A DNA stretch of 64,000 nt, taken from positions 1 to 64,000 of the forward strand of contig CAXTRK010000015.1 in the NCBI GenBank assembly GCA_964246745.1. The letters run 5' to 3'. Positions within the stretch are counted from its first letter, which is position 1, and each line of letters starts with the position of its first letter. The notes beneath the pieces were generated by a model, which saw nothing but the letters and a program-made list of their open reading frames with translations, did not search any database and had not been told where the DNA came from. The stretch is from Lichenicoccus sp964246745 (GTDB lineage: Bacteria > Pseudomonadota > Alphaproteobacteria > Acetobacterales > Acetobacteraceae). Both the position numbers and the translations under genes were made by a program. Positions 16,546 through 25,774 of this stretch are shown one piece after another.

Positions 16546-18183
16546 ATGAGCGTAGCAGCCACGACGGCCTTCATCGGTGTCGATGTCGGCAGCACGAGCG
16601 CACGGGCCGGTGTGTTCACGGCCGACGGCCAGGCGCTCGGCCGGCACGTGGCGCCGATACGAACCTGGCGGCCGCGGACCGACCATGTCGAGCAATCGAG
16701 CGAGGATATCTGGGCATCGGTATGCGCCTGCGTCCGCGCCGCGGTGGCACAGAGCGGCTCCGTGCGGATCGGCGGCATCGGCTTTGATGCGACCTGCTCG
16801 CTGGTGGCGCTGGACGCCCAGGGCGGCCCGGTCAGCGTCAGCCTGGACGGCGAGGACGAACGCAATGTCGTGGTCTGGATGGACCATCGCGCACAAGCGC
16901 AGGCAGAGCGCATCAACGCCGGCGGCCACGACGTTCTGCGCTATGTCGGCGGCCGCGTTTCGCTCGAGATGGAAACGCCCAAGCTGCTCTGGCTGCGCGA
17001 GACTCTGCCGGACACCTGGCAGCGTGCCGCGCGGTTCTTCGACCTGCCGGATTTCCTGACCTGGCGCGCCACCGGCTCGGAGGCGCGTTCGCTGTGTTCC
17101 ATGGTCTGCAAATGGACCTATCTCGGCCATGAGCAGCGCTGGGACGAGAGCTATTTCCGGGGTATCGGCCTGGCTGATCTGGCCGATGAGGGTTTCGCGC
17201 GGATCGGCCGTACGGTGCTGCCGATCGCCACTCCGCAAGGGCGCGGGCTCGACGCGCGCGCGGCGGCGGCTTTCGGACTGCCGGAGGGCACCCCGGTGGG
17301 CACGTCGGCGATTGACGCCCATGCCGGCGGCATCGGCACCATCGGCGTGACACTCGCCGGCGCGGAGCTGGATTTCGACCGGCGCCTCGCCTTGGTTGGC
17401 GGCACCTCGAGCTGTCACATGACCGTCTCGCGGCAGGCCCGCTTCGTGCCCGGCGTCTGGGGGCCATATTTCTCGGCGATGATCCCGCAGATGTGGCTGA
17501 ACGAGGCCGGACAGTCGGCCGTCGGCAGCCTGGTCGATCACGTCGTGCAGACCCACGCCGCCTATGCGGAGATGATGCAGCCGGGATCGGGCTCGATCTT
17601 CGATCGGCTTAACGCGCGGCTCACTGAGCTTGCCGACGACGAGGGCATCGCACATCCGTCGATGCTGACCGCGGGGCTGCATGTCGATCCGGACTTCCAT
17701 GGCAACCGTTCGCCGCGCGCGGATTCGAGCCTGCGCGGGATGATCTCCGGTCTCAGCCTGCAGGCCGGCCCCGACGATCTTGCCCGACTCTATCTGGCGA
17801 CAGTGCAGGCGCTGGCCTACGGCACGCGGCACATCATCGAGACCCTGAACGAAACCGGCTACCGGATCGACACGATCCTGGCTTCCGGCGGCTTTACCCG
17901 CAATCCGGTGTTCCTGCGCGAGCACGCCGACGCGACCGGCTGCCGGATCGTGCTTCCGCAAGAGCCGGAGGCGGTATTGCTGGGAGCTGCGATCCTTGGC
18001 GCGGTGGCGGGCGGCGCCTACGGTTCGGTGCAGGATGGCATGGCGGCGATGACACGCGCTGGACGCGTCATCGAGCCCGATCCTGTCAGCCGCGCCTTCC
18101 ATGACCGCAAATACGCGACGTTCCTGCGTATGAGCGAAGACCAGCTTGCCTACCGCGCGCTGATGCAATCCCCGCAAGGCTGA
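16546..18183 (+). CDS. FGGY-family pentulose kinase (ribulokinase-like)
   Basis: A 545-residue sugar kinase of the FGGY family. The N-terminal phosphate-binding motif FIGVDVGSTSARAGVFTADG, the DATCSLVAL loop, WMDHRAQAQAERIN and the C-terminal ILASGGFTRNPVFLREHADATG with PEAVLLGAAILGA are diagnostic of this fold. The WMDHRA and FDLPDFLTWRATG segments resemble the D-ribulokinase (YDR109C/FGGY) subgroup more than xylulokinase or glycerol kinase. The ATG at 16546 has ggggag 8 bases upstream; the longer frame from 16510 is less likely. It stands alone, with no sugar transporter beside it, so the substrate is inferred. Confidence 0.85.
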   Translation: MSVAATTAFIGVDVGSTSARAGVFTADGQALGRHVAPIRTWRPRTDHVEQSSEDIWASVCACVRAAVAQSGSVRIGGIGFDATCSLVALDAQGGPVSVSLDGEDERNVVVWMDHRAQAQAERINAGGHDVLRYVGGRVSLEMETPKLLWLRETLPDTWQRAARFFDLPDFLTWRATGSEARSLCSMVCKWTYLGHEQRWDESYFRGIGLADLADEGFARIGRTVLPIATPQGRGLDARAAAAFGLPEGTPVGTSAIDAHAGGIGTIGVTLAGAELDFDRRLALVGGTSSCHMTVSRQARFVPGVWGPYFSAMIPQMWLNEAGQSAVGSLVDHVVQTHAAYAEMMQPGSGSIFDRLNARLTELADDEGIAHPSMLTAGLHVDPDFHGNRSPRADSSLRGMISGLSLQAGPDDLARLYLATVQALAYGTRHIIETLNETGYRIDTILASGGFTRNPVFLREHADATGCRIVLPQEPEAVLLGAAILGAVAGGAYGSVQDGMAAMTRAGRVIEPDPVSRAFHDRKYATFLRMSEDQLAYRALMQSPQG

Positions 18184-18286
18184 CCAGCGCCCGAACATGA
18201 TAAGTTCATGTCGAATTCATTATGAGTTTTCCTGTCTCAGGAATAAACTTGTGGTCGGGTTCCTTGCAAGCACACGGAGTTTCTGA

Positions 18287-18487
18287 GTGCCAATCATCCA
18301 GTGTCATCTTGACGAGGATGTCGCGCGACGGCTGTCGGTTTTCGCGTGCCTGAACGATCGTGAAGTTGGCGAACTTGCGGCAAGCTGGATCGCCGAAGCC
18401 GCTCGTCGCGCGATCCCCTGCACCAGCGGAAAGCCGACAGACGCGCACCAACTTCAGATTTGGGAAGCGCAACAACGCTCGGCCTAA
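18287..18487 (+). CDS. small protein, possibly ribbon-helix-helix type
   Basis: A 66-codon frame from a GTG with cggag 8 bases upstream. The first half (IQCHLDEDVARRLSVFACLNDREVGELAASWIAEAARR) has the strand followed by two amphipathic helices and the spacing of CopG/Arc-like ribbon-helix-helix proteins, but the match is by eye. No toxin gene follows; the next gene is the convergent chrA. An overlapping frame on the other strand (18206-18475) is also open, but lacks a good ribosome site. The gene is plausible and its function unknown. Confidence 0.4.
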   Translation: MPIIQCHLDEDVARRLSVFACLNDREVGELAASWIAEAARRAIPCTSGKPTDAHQLQIWEAQQRSA

Positions 18488-18497
18488 GTTTTTGCGC

Positions 18498-19670
18498 TTA
18501 CGCGATCGTGCCGCCGAGCGCGCTTAACAGAACGACAAGCCATGGCGGGGCTTTCCAGATGGACAGCACGAAGGCGGCGGCGGCGATGACGAAGTCGCCC
18601 GAACTGTGGATAGCGCTGGTCCAGACCGGCCGATACAGCGCCGACGCAAGCACGCCGACCACCGCCGCATTGATCCCGCGCATCACCGAGCGCGCCGATG
18701 CAACGAGACGCAGCGCGTTCCAGAACGGCAGCATGCCATAGACGAGCAGCAGGCCGGGCAGGAAGATCGCAACGAGCGACAGCGCGGCAAAGGCGAGGCC
18801 GGCCGCCCCTGGACGCATGACCGCGCCAAGGTAGGCGGCAAAGGTGAAAAGCGGCCCAGGCACGGCTTGAGCCGCGCCGTAGCCGGCGAGGAAGGTCTGC
18901 TGCGAGATCCAGCCCGGAGCCACGACCCGCGCCTGCAGCAGCGGCAACACCACATGGCCGCCGCCGAATACCAGCGCGCCGCTCCGGTAGAATGCGTTGA
19001 AGACGGCGAGCGCGTGCGCGTGACCGGCCGGCAGCGCGGGTGTTGCGAACAGGAGCACGAAGAGTGCGAGAGCGGCGCACCCGGCCATGCGGGAAACCGG
19101 AAAGTGGATGGCGCCGCTATCGGCGTCGAGCGCGCTGCGGCACAGCACAAGCCCGGCGAGGCCGCCGGCGAGAATGGATGCCATCTGCCCGACGCTGCCG
19201 GACAGCCAGGCCGCGAGTGCCAGCGCCATGATTGCGATGGAGGCGCGGCTGCGGTCTGGCGCCAGACTGCGCGACATGCCCCAGACCGCCTGCGCCACGA
19301 TGGCGACCGCGGCAAGCTGCAGGCCATGGATGAGTCCCGTAGCAAAGCGTCCACCGAGCCATCTGGCCGAGAGGCCGAAGACGGTCAGCGCGGCTGCGGA
19401 AGGCAGCGTGAAGCCGGCCCAGGCGGCAAGGCCACCGAGCAGACCCTGTCCCCGCGCCACGCCAAGCGCGAAGCCCACTTGGCTTGAGGCCGGACCGGGC
19501 AAGAATTGGCAGAGCGCCACGATATCCGCGTAGGCAGCCTCGTCCATCCAGCGCCGACGCAGGATCAGCTCCTGACGGAAATAGCCGAGATGGGCGACCG
19601 GACCTCCGAACGAGCCGAGCCCGAGCTTGAGGAACGCCGCGAACACCTCGCGCGCCGATCCGTTCGACAT
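18498..19670 (-). CDS. chrA: chromate transporter ChrA
   Basis: A 390-residue membrane protein with the two homologous CHR domains of long-chain ChrA. Each half begins with a glycine motif (FLKLGLGSFGGPVAHLGYF near residue 15; FYRSGALVFGGGHVVLPLL near 230) and contains a PGP motif (CQFLPGPASSQVG; AVPGPLFTFAAYLG). About ten hydrophobic segments are visible. The family exports chromate and lowers its toxicity. A strong gggagg lies 5 bases before the ATG. It follows a flavoprotein gene on the same strand after 72 bases; no chrB regulator is adjacent. Confidence 0.92.
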   Translation of the reverse strand: MSNGSAREVFAAFLKLGLGSFGGPVAHLGYFRQELILRRRWMDEAAYADIVALCQFLPGPASSQVGFALGVARGQGLLGGLAAWAGFTLPSAAALTVFGLSARWLGGRFATGLIHGLQLAAVAIVAQAVWGMSRSLAPDRSRASIAIMALALAAWLSGSVGQMASILAGGLAGLVLCRSALDADSGAIHFPVSRMAGCAALALFVLLFATPALPAGHAHALAVFNAFYRSGALVFGGGHVVLPLLQARVVAPGWISQQTFLAGYGAAQAVPGPLFTFAAYLGAVMRPGAAGLAFAALSLVAIFLPGLLLVYGMLPFWNALRLVASARSVMRGINAAVVGVLASALYRPVWTSAIHSSGDFVIAAAAFVLSIWKAPPWLVVLLSALGGTIA

Positions 19671-19742
19671 CAGATCCTCCCGCGCGGCCAGTCAGGGGCA
19701 TGTCATGCCACGTGATTGGAGAACGGGGCGACTATTTTGCAC

Positions 19743-21062
19743 TCAGGCGCTTCGGAGCAGCCGCTGGGCAAGGAACGCGCCGACATCGTTCTGCCAGAGC
19801 CACAGGCTGTTCATCTGTCCATGAAACGACGGCTCGCCTCCCACCGCGCGGCCGGCGGCCAGGCCGGCGGCGAGACCGATGCCGTAGAGGCCGGGTATTT
19901 CCTGGCCGCCGGCATCGAGCACGCCGGATTGCGTGCCGACCATGACGCCTCGAGGCTGATCCGCGAGCAATGCCATCCGCTCACCATTGGTGTCGAACAC
20001 CGGCAGCGCCATTGGCCGATAGCCGAGACAGGAGATCACCAGATCGGCGTTGTCGAGAATGCGCCGGCTGTCGGCAACGGCCGCGCCCGGTGCAAGCCGA
20101 TGCAGCGCGATCCGGTTTTCCGAGGATCGGCCGCCGATGCCACGCAAGCGCATGACCAGCTCACGCGAGTCGAAGCGAGCGCCGCCGAAACGAAATACGA
20201 AGCCGCTCACCGGGCACACGTCACGCGGGCCAAATTCGGTGTAGCCTTCGGCACGCGCGGCTGGCGCCGACGGATAGAACAGCTTGAGCCGATGCCGATG
20301 CATCAACGTCATCGCGCCGGGTTGCAGACGCGCCCCGAGTTCGTCCAGCAGCAATCGGGCGCAGGCGAGAGCGCTGGTTGAGCCGCCGACAATGACGATG
20401 CGCGGCCGCGCGATGCCGCGCAATCTCTGCTCGATACTGGCGAGACCCTCGGCAGTGAGCGCCGCGTCGGATTGCATGAGCTTTTGCCGGTATCGCGGTA
20501 GCAGCGGCCTGCCGGCGACGCGCTCCCTGCGGAGGCGCGCCTCCGGTTGATGTCCGCCGGTGGCAATGACAACGCTCCGCGAGATGACATCGACGGGCGC
20601 GCCGGTCAACGCGTCCTGTAGCCGCGTGGACCACTCTCCGCTAGGCAGGCGTGTGGTGTGCAGCGCCGTGTGGTTGCTCAGCACGTGACCGCCCGGCATC
20701 GTCTCGATCAGCTCACGCATCGCCGCTCCGAGCGCGGTCATGAACCGACCGACGAGGGGAAGTGGCGCCGGACCCGTGCCGTAGGCCGCGATTGCCGCCG
20801 CCTCCGGCAGCGTGGTGACGGCCGCCAGCAGCGGCTCGGGATTGTCGCGAACCGATGACAGGAAGGTTTCGGCGGCACTATCGGAGCTGACAAGATGGCG
20901 GCCGATGCGGCCTGCGCCGATCGCGTCCGAGCGCTGGGCGACGATCACTCCCTGTTCGAGCAGATCGGCGAGTATGCCGCGCTGCGAGGCCGCGAGCAGC
21001 GGGGCGAGGCCGGCCGGACCGCCGCCAACGATCAATGCGTTGCCATGCAGCACCCTGCTCAC
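19743..21062 (-). CDS. FAD/NAD(P)-binding oxidoreductase, flavin monooxygenase-like
   Basis: A 439-residue flavoprotein with an FAD-binding dinucleotide motif at the start (ALIVGGGPAGLAPLLAA) and a second nucleotide-binding motif about residue 210 (RIVIVGGSTSALACARLLL), the layout of Baeyer-Villiger/lysine- and ornithine-N-hydroxylase-like monooxygenases. A late ISCLGYRP segment and a C-terminal GLYGIGLAAGLAAG FAD-contact region complete the fold. It has no signal peptide. The substrate is unknown, and no siderophore biosynthesis genes are nearby. chrA follows on the same strand; a role in redox or metal stress would be speculation. Confidence 0.75.
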   Translation of the reverse strand: MSRVLHGNALIVGGGPAGLAPLLAASQRGILADLLEQGVIVAQRSDAIGAGRIGRHLVSSDSAAETFLSSVRDNPEPLLAAVTTLPEAAAIAAYGTGPAPLPLVGRFMTALGAAMRELIETMPGGHVLSNHTALHTTRLPSGEWSTRLQDALTGAPVDVISRSVVIATGGHQPEARLRRERVAGRPLLPRYRQKLMQSDAALTAEGLASIEQRLRGIARPRIVIVGGSTSALACARLLLDELGARLQPGAMTLMHRHRLKLFYPSAPAARAEGYTEFGPRDVCPVSGFVFRFGGARFDSRELVMRLRGIGGRSSENRIALHRLAPGAAVADSRRILDNADLVISCLGYRPMALPVFDTNGERMALLADQPRGVMVGTQSGVLDAGGQEIPGLYGIGLAAGLAAGRAVGGEPSFHGQMNSLWLWQNDVGAFLAQRLLRSA

Positions 21063-21628
21063 CGGGCATGCTCCTGGCGCGGCGTCGCTTGCTGTGCGGT
21101 CTGGTCACTCGCGTAACGGAACGTCAGCCTGGACCCAAGATTGGCTTGACCGGCAGCCAAGCCGGCGCTGGCGGGTTTGAGATTATGACGGCAGTATAAG
21201 TCCAGAACAGTGAGACCCGCGCAAGTATGCTGATAAGACGATCCAGCCGGTTTCATTATCTCACGTTGGCAATCAGACAATTTCGGGCATGCGCGTATGG
21301 TTCGAAGCAATCGAATGTTCATGAGCCGCTCGGTAGTATTGTGGAAACTCTGTTGCTGGCGTTCGCCGAGAAGCAAACGGCTCAATGTCCGATCATTGAT
21401 TGTATAAACTTGAGATCGGCATTATTGATAAAGATCACGATACTATCCTCAACCGACAATGACTGGTCGCGGATGTGTTAATCAGGGCTTTGACGAAGAA
21501 TTAAGTCAAGACCAGCCAGTTCAGCCGCGCTTACCTTAAAAGCATAGGTACGGGCCGACTTCTACCAAAATGTTTCTATTTCTGATCTTTTAACAGTTTA
21601 TGAGATAGATAGCTTGCGAATATTGTTA
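21063..21628. other. AT-rich gene-free stretch
   Basis: About 566 bases between the divergently placed flavoprotein start (21062) and the end of the EAL gene (21629) hold no convincing gene. From about 21200 to 21640 the base composition is clearly richer in A and T than everywhere else in the window. Short frames such as 21227-21481 (+) show no family resemblance and no ribosome site. A small inverted repeat ttgac/gtcaa lies at 21490-21509. It may hold the promoter of the flavoprotein gene, a small RNA, or the scar of a lost element. Confidence 0.5.
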
Positions 21629-22435
21629 TTACTCGGCGTTCGAGGGCAGCAGAGCCGATCGCAGCAGCGCCGACATCTCCCTGGCATCACAGGCTGGCGC
21701 GTAGCGGTGACCTTGTCCTGCCTTGCACCCGAGCGCGCGCAGCGCCGCCTCCTGGTCGCGCGTCTCGATCCCCTCGGCGACGATGTCCAGACCGAGTTCG
21801 AGCGCAAGCGAGATCACGGCGCGCGTGATCGCCGCGTCGCTGCGGTTGGTCAGAAGATCCTTGATAAAGCCGCGATCAACCTTGAGCGTCGTCAGCGGAA
21901 AGTCCTTGAGGGTTTTCAGTGAAGCGTGCCCGGTGCCGAAATCATCCAAGGCGATCCGCACACCGGCCTCATGCAGCGCACGCAGTGCTACGAGCGACTG
22001 CCGGTCATAGTGCAGCGCGGTGGTTTCAGTCACTTCGAGCTCGAGGCTCGCGGGAGCCAGGGCGCTATCGGCAAGCGCCGCCATCACCTGCTGGGGCAGC
22101 GTGCGGCACCGGAACTGGCTTGAAAACAGGTTCACTCCAACACGCAGGATGGTTTTGCTCTGCTCCTGCCACACGGCAAGCTGCCGGCATGCCTCTCGCA
22201 AAATCCACCAGCCAACCGGCAGCACCGCGGGACTCGCCTCCAGCGCCATGAGAAAATGGTCCGGTGCAAGCAGGCCATGCTCGGGATGCCGCCAGCGGAG
22301 CAGGGCTTCGGCGCCAAATATTCGGCCGTCAAGCAGATCGACCTGGGGCTGATAGTGGAGCACCAGCTCGCCCTCGGCCGCGGCGCGCAGCAGATCGTCC
22401 GCTGTCGTTTGTCTGACAACAGGCTGCTTGACCAT
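21629..22435 (-). CDS. EAL domain cyclic-di-GMP phosphodiesterase
   Basis: A 268-residue protein made almost only of one EAL domain, without a visible sensor or GGDEF domain. Residues needed for c-di-GMP hydrolysis are all in place: the signature glutamate in GAEALLRW, the Asn of VGVNLFSSQF, ETTA, the metal-binding DDFGTG, LKVDRGFI, AEGIET and the Gln of GQGHRY. It is therefore probably an active cytoplasmic phosphodiesterase lowering c-di-GMP. The ATG at 22435 has gaggg 5 bases upstream; longer starts (22462, 22534) would collide with the divergent Sel1 gene. The tail after GQG departs slightly from the usual fgkP motif. Confidence 0.88.
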   Translation of the reverse strand: MVKQPVVRQTTADDLLRAAAEGELVLHYQPQVDLLDGRIFGAEALLRWRHPEHGLLAPDHFLMALEASPAVLPVGWWILREACRQLAVWQEQSKTILRVGVNLFSSQFRCRTLPQQVMAALADSALAPASLELEVTETTALHYDRQSLVALRALHEAGVRIALDDFGTGHASLKTLKDFPLTTLKVDRGFIKDLLTNRSDAAITRAVISLALELGLDIVAEGIETRDQEAALRALGCKAGQGHRYAPACDAREMSALLRSALLPSNAE

Positions 22436-22512
22436 GTCACCCTCTGCGATACGGCTTCGCATAGGCCGATCGGGCGATCGGGAGCAATTGGAATGAGGCG
22501 GTTTGTATTTTA

Positions 22513-23388
22513 ATGACGGGTATGATGAAGCCATACCGCCGACTTCCAGGGGCGCTCGCCCTGCTCGTCCCGCTCACGGCGGCAGCGCCTGCTCCAACCG
22601 AAACGCAGGCCCTACGGGCTTTCGAGCGGCACGATTACGCCCGCGCCCACACGATCTGGCTTGATCTCGCCCGGCATGGCGACGGGCAGGCGGCTTTCCG
22701 TCTCGGTCTGCTCGCGGATGTCGGCGAGGGCGGCCCTGAGGACGCGGCCGCGGCCTATCACTGGTTCCAGCAGGCGGCGCAGTCCGGTCTTGCAGAGGCC
22801 GAGTTCAACGTCGCGGTGCTGAAGGATAGTGGACGCGGCACGCCGCACGATGCGTCAGGGGCGGCGGAATGGTACGCACGCGCCGCGGCGCACGGCAACC
22901 GCCGCGCCCAATACAATCTCGGCCTGCTCTACAAAGCGGGCGACGGGGTTCCGCGCAACCAGGCCGCGGCGAGCGCCTGGTTCCACGAGGCCGCGACGAA
23001 CGGTCTGCCCGCGGCGGCGGCGAAGCTGGAGGCTGTCGACCGCACCCCGAGCGAAGCCCGCCTCGACCGGAGCGCCACACTGCGCCCGGTCATCCCGGTC
23101 TCGCCGCTCGCGGCGGCCACCGTGCCGATGGATCAGGAAGGTGCGACGGTGTTCGTCTGGACGGCGCCCACGCAGCCGGCGCCGACACGGTTCTTCTTGC
23201 AGGTGGTGACGCATGAGGCAGGCAGTCAACGCGAGATCCACGCCGCCTACACCGATCTTACCGCCGCCTTGGTGCATCTAGGCGGCGACGCCCGCACCTA
23301 TTCCTGGCGCGTCTTCACGGTGTCGCCGCAATCCAGGAGCTACGTCGTGACCGCCTGGACGCAATTCCACACAGGCCTCATCAAGTAG
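22513..23388 (+). CDS. secreted Sel1-repeat protein
   Basis: A 291-residue protein with a signal peptide (hydrophobic LALLVPLTAAAPAPT) and three to four Sel1-like helical repeats between about residues 30 and 170, each with the AxxxLGxxYxxGxGVxxDxxxAxxWxxxAAxxG pattern (for example QYNLGLLYKAGDGVPRNQAAASAWFHEAA). The C-terminal 110 residues form a separate beta-rich region of unknown type. Sel1 proteins act as scaffolds in envelope signalling. It is divergent from the EAL gene with about 77 bases between starts, so the two may share control. Met at 22525 is an alternative start. Confidence 0.8.
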   Translation: MTGMMKPYRRLPGALALLVPLTAAAPAPTETQALRAFERHDYARAHTIWLDLARHGDGQAAFRLGLLADVGEGGPEDAAAAYHWFQQAAQSGLAEAEFNVAVLKDSGRGTPHDASGAAEWYARAAAHGNRRAQYNLGLLYKAGDGVPRNQAAASAWFHEAATNGLPAAAAKLEAVDRTPSEARLDRSATLRPVIPVSPLAAATVPMDQEGATVFVWTAPTQPAPTRFFLQVVTHEAGSQREIHAAYTDLTAALVHLGGDARTYSWRVFTVSPQSRSYVVTAWTQFHTGLIK

Positions 23389-23398
23389 CCTGGCGCCA

Positions 23399-24550
23399 TC
23401 AGGTAGCCTCCAGCGCGCCGCCCGCGGCGGCCAGGCGCGCCAGGTGGGTGTCGGCGTCGCCGAACAGCAGCTCAATCATCGACATGCGCTTGAAGGCGTG
23501 ACCCACGGCATACTCCATGGTGACACCGATGCCGCCATGCAGTTGCACCGCCTCCTGGCCCAGCTTGCGTCCCGACCGGCCGATCTGCACCTTCGCCGCC
23601 GCGCATACCTTGTGCCGCTCGGCCGCATCCTCATTGTCCGCCATCATCGTCGCCAGCAGCGCCATCGAGCGCGCCTGTTCGAGCAGCACGACCATGTCGA
23701 CGGCGCGGTGCTGCAGCGCCTGGAACTCGGCGATCGCGCGTCCGAACTGCTTTCTTTGCTTCATGTAGTCGGTGGTGGCATCGAGCATGGCGCCCATCAC
23801 GCCCACTGCCTCGGCGGCGAGAAAGGCGAGCGCCGCGTCGACCACGCGCTCGACGATGGGCAAGCCGCCGCCCGGCTCGCCCAGCAGCGTGCCGCGGGCG
23901 CCAGCGAGCGAGATCTCCGCCGCGCGCCGACCGTCCTGGGTCGGGTAGCCGCGCACTGACACGCCCTCGCCCGGCACATCCACCAGAAACAGTCCGATGC
24001 CGTCGCGATCGAGCGTGCCGCCGCCGGTGCGCGCGGTCACCAGCAGCTTCGAAGCGGTGTCGCCGTGCAGCACCACGCCCTTGTCGCCCTCCAGACGCCA
24101 GCCGTCCGCATGCGCGCCCTGCCTGCGTGCCATCGTCGCCACGTTGTTGAGGTCGTAGCGCGAGTGCCGCTCGACATGCGCGAACGCCAGCAGCAGCTCG
24201 CCCGACGCCACGCGTGGCAGCAGCTCCGCCTGCGTCGCCTCGTCCGCCGCGCGTCGCAGCAACCCGCCGCCGAGCACGACGGTGGCGAGATACGGCTCGA
24301 CCACGAGTCCGCGCCCGAATGCCTCGGCGACGATCATGCTTTCCACCGGACCGCCGCCAAAGCCGCCTCGCGCCTCGCTGAACGGCAGGCCAAGCAGGCC
24401 GAGTTCGGCGAACCGCGCCCACATCGCCCGGCTCCAGCCGTCCGGCTCGGCCATGTATTGCCGGCGCTGCGCGAACCCGTACTTGTCCGCGACCAGGCGA
24501 TTGACGCTGTCTTTGAGCAGCCGCTGATCGTCGTTCAGTTCGAAATCCAT
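23399..24550 (-). CDS. acyl-CoA dehydrogenase, PimD-like small subunit
   Basis: A 383-residue FAD-dependent acyl-CoA dehydrogenase. The N-terminal helical domain (MDFELNDDQRLLKDSVNRLV), the central beta domain and the C-terminal helical bundle with QRKQFGRAIAEFQALQHR and AVQLHGGIGVTMEY are complete. It is most like the small subunit of pimeloyl-CoA dehydrogenase. It lies 9 bases after the second dehydrogenase gene, with aaggcgg before its ATG, and both follow an acyl-CoA ligase, so a heteromeric enzyme acting on a dicarboxyl- or medium-chain acyl-CoA is likely. The exact substrate is inferred. Confidence 0.88.
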   Translation of the reverse strand: MDFELNDDQRLLKDSVNRLVADKYGFAQRRQYMAEPDGWSRAMWARFAELGLLGLPFSEARGGFGGGPVESMIVAEAFGRGLVVEPYLATVVLGGGLLRRAADEATQAELLPRVASGELLLAFAHVERHSRYDLNNVATMARRQGAHADGWRLEGDKGVVLHGDTASKLLVTARTGGGTLDRDGIGLFLVDVPGEGVSVRGYPTQDGRRAAEISLAGARGTLLGEPGGGLPIVERVVDAALAFLAAEAVGVMGAMLDATTDYMKQRKQFGRAIAEFQALQHRAVDMVVLLEQARSMALLATMMADNEDAAERHKVCAAAKVQIGRSGRKLGQEAVQLHGGIGVTMEYAVGHAFKRMSMIELLFGDADTHLARLAAAGGALEAT

Positions 24551-24559
24551 GGTTCCGCC

Positions 24560-25765
24560 TTAAAAGCCGAGGATCGCCTTGGCGACGATGCTGCGCTGAA
24601 TTTCGTTGGAGCCGCCATAGATCGAGAGTTTGCGCCAATTGAAATAGGTGGGCGCCGCTTCGGCCGCATGGTCGGGACCGATCGACATCGGGTCGTTGTC
24701 GCCCTCTGTGTGTTCCGAGCTGTAGGGCATCGCATAGGGACCGACCAGTTCGAGCAGCAGTTCGGTCGTCGCCTGCTGGATCTCCGAGCCCTTCAGCTTG
24801 AGGATCGAGCTTGCCGGGTTCGGCTTGCCGGCCTCCCGGCCGCGCTCGCTGGCGACCACGCGAAGCTGCGTGATCTCGAGCGCCCGGAGCTCGATCTCGA
24901 GCGCGCACAGCTTCTCGCGGAAAGCGCGGTTGTCGATCATCGGCTCGCCGCCGCTCAGTTCCAGCGTGGCGAGTTCTCGCAGTCGCAGCAGCCTCGCCTT
25001 CGACACACCGACGCGGGCGATGCCGACGCGCTCGTTGCCGAGAAGAAACTTCGCGTAATCCCAGCCGCGATTCTCCTGTCCGACCAGGTTCTCCGACGGC
25101 ACCCGCACCTCATCAAACCAGACCTCGTTCACCTCATGGCCGCCATCGATGGTCTGGATCGGCCGCACCGTGATCCCGGGAGTGTTCATGTCGATCAGCA
25201 GGAAGGAGATGCCTTCCTGGCGCTTGGCGGCATTCGGATCGGTGCGGCACAGGCAGAAGATCCAGTCGGCGTATTGCGCGAGCGTGGTCCAGGTCTTCTG
25301 GCCGTTCACCACCCAGGCATCGCCGTCGCGACGCGCGGTGGTGCGCAGGCTGGCGAGGTCCGAGCCCGCGCCCGGCTCCGAGAAGCCCTGGCACCACCAG
25401 ATATCGAGATTGGCGGTCGGCGCCAGAAAACGCCGCTTCTGCGCCTCCGAGCCGAACTGCGCGATCACCGGGCCGACCATGCTGGTGTTGAAGCTGAGCG
25501 GCGCCGGCACCGAGGCGGTCTGCATCTCGTCGAGCCAGAGATAGGATTGCACCGCCGTCCAGTCGCGCCCGCCCCATGCCACCGGCCAGTGCGGCACGGC
25601 AAGGCCGGCCTGGTTCATGATCCTCTGCGTCGTGACAAGATCCTCCTTCGAGACATGCTCGCCGTGGCTGGCGCGCCCGCGTATCTCGGCGGGGATCTCG
25701 TTTCGAAAGAAGCGGCGCATCTCGTCCCGGAAGCGGCGCTCGTCGTCGGTAAAGCTCAGATCCAT
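24560..25765 (-). CDS. acyl-CoA dehydrogenase, PimC-like large subunit
   Basis: A 401-residue acyl-CoA dehydrogenase with QGFSEPGAGSDLASLRT (FAD/substrate loop), VVNGQKTWTTLAQYADW and a C-terminal IYGGSNEIQRSIVAKAILGF, as in large subunits annotated as pimeloyl-CoA dehydrogenase. An aggag sits 7 bases before the ATG, and the ligase stop lies only 9 bases upstream. Together with the preceding ligase and the following small subunit it forms a three-gene leftward operon for activation and first oxidation of a carboxylic acid. Confidence 0.88.
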   Translation of the reverse strand: MDLSFTDDERRFRDEMRRFFRNEIPAEIRGRASHGEHVSKEDLVTTQRIMNQAGLAVPHWPVAWGGRDWTAVQSYLWLDEMQTASVPAPLSFNTSMVGPVIAQFGSEAQKRRFLAPTANLDIWWCQGFSEPGAGSDLASLRTTARRDGDAWVVNGQKTWTTLAQYADWIFCLCRTDPNAAKRQEGISFLLIDMNTPGITVRPIQTIDGGHEVNEVWFDEVRVPSENLVGQENRGWDYAKFLLGNERVGIARVGVSKARLLRLRELATLELSGGEPMIDNRAFREKLCALEIELRALEITQLRVVASERGREAGKPNPASSILKLKGSEIQQATTELLLELVGPYAMPYSSEHTEGDNDPMSIGPDHAAEAAPTYFNWRKLSIYGGSNEIQRSIVAKAILGF

Positions 25766-25774
25766 GAATATCTC

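Noticed and set aside
18195..18211. Hairpin acatga/tcatgt after the FGGY kinase
   Set aside because: Only six base pairs and no T run; too weak to call a terminator.
18206..18475. 89-codon frame on the - strand between the FGGY kinase and chrA
   Set aside because: No ribosome site and it starts within the start region of the better-supported small + strand gene.
21227..21481. 84-codon frame in the AT-rich stretch
   Set aside because: No ribosome site, no codon bias, no protein similarity.
21490..21509. Inverted repeat ttgac/gtcaa as a lux-box or regulator site
   Set aside because: Short, and no LuxR-type gene lies nearby; could be chance in AT-rich DNA.
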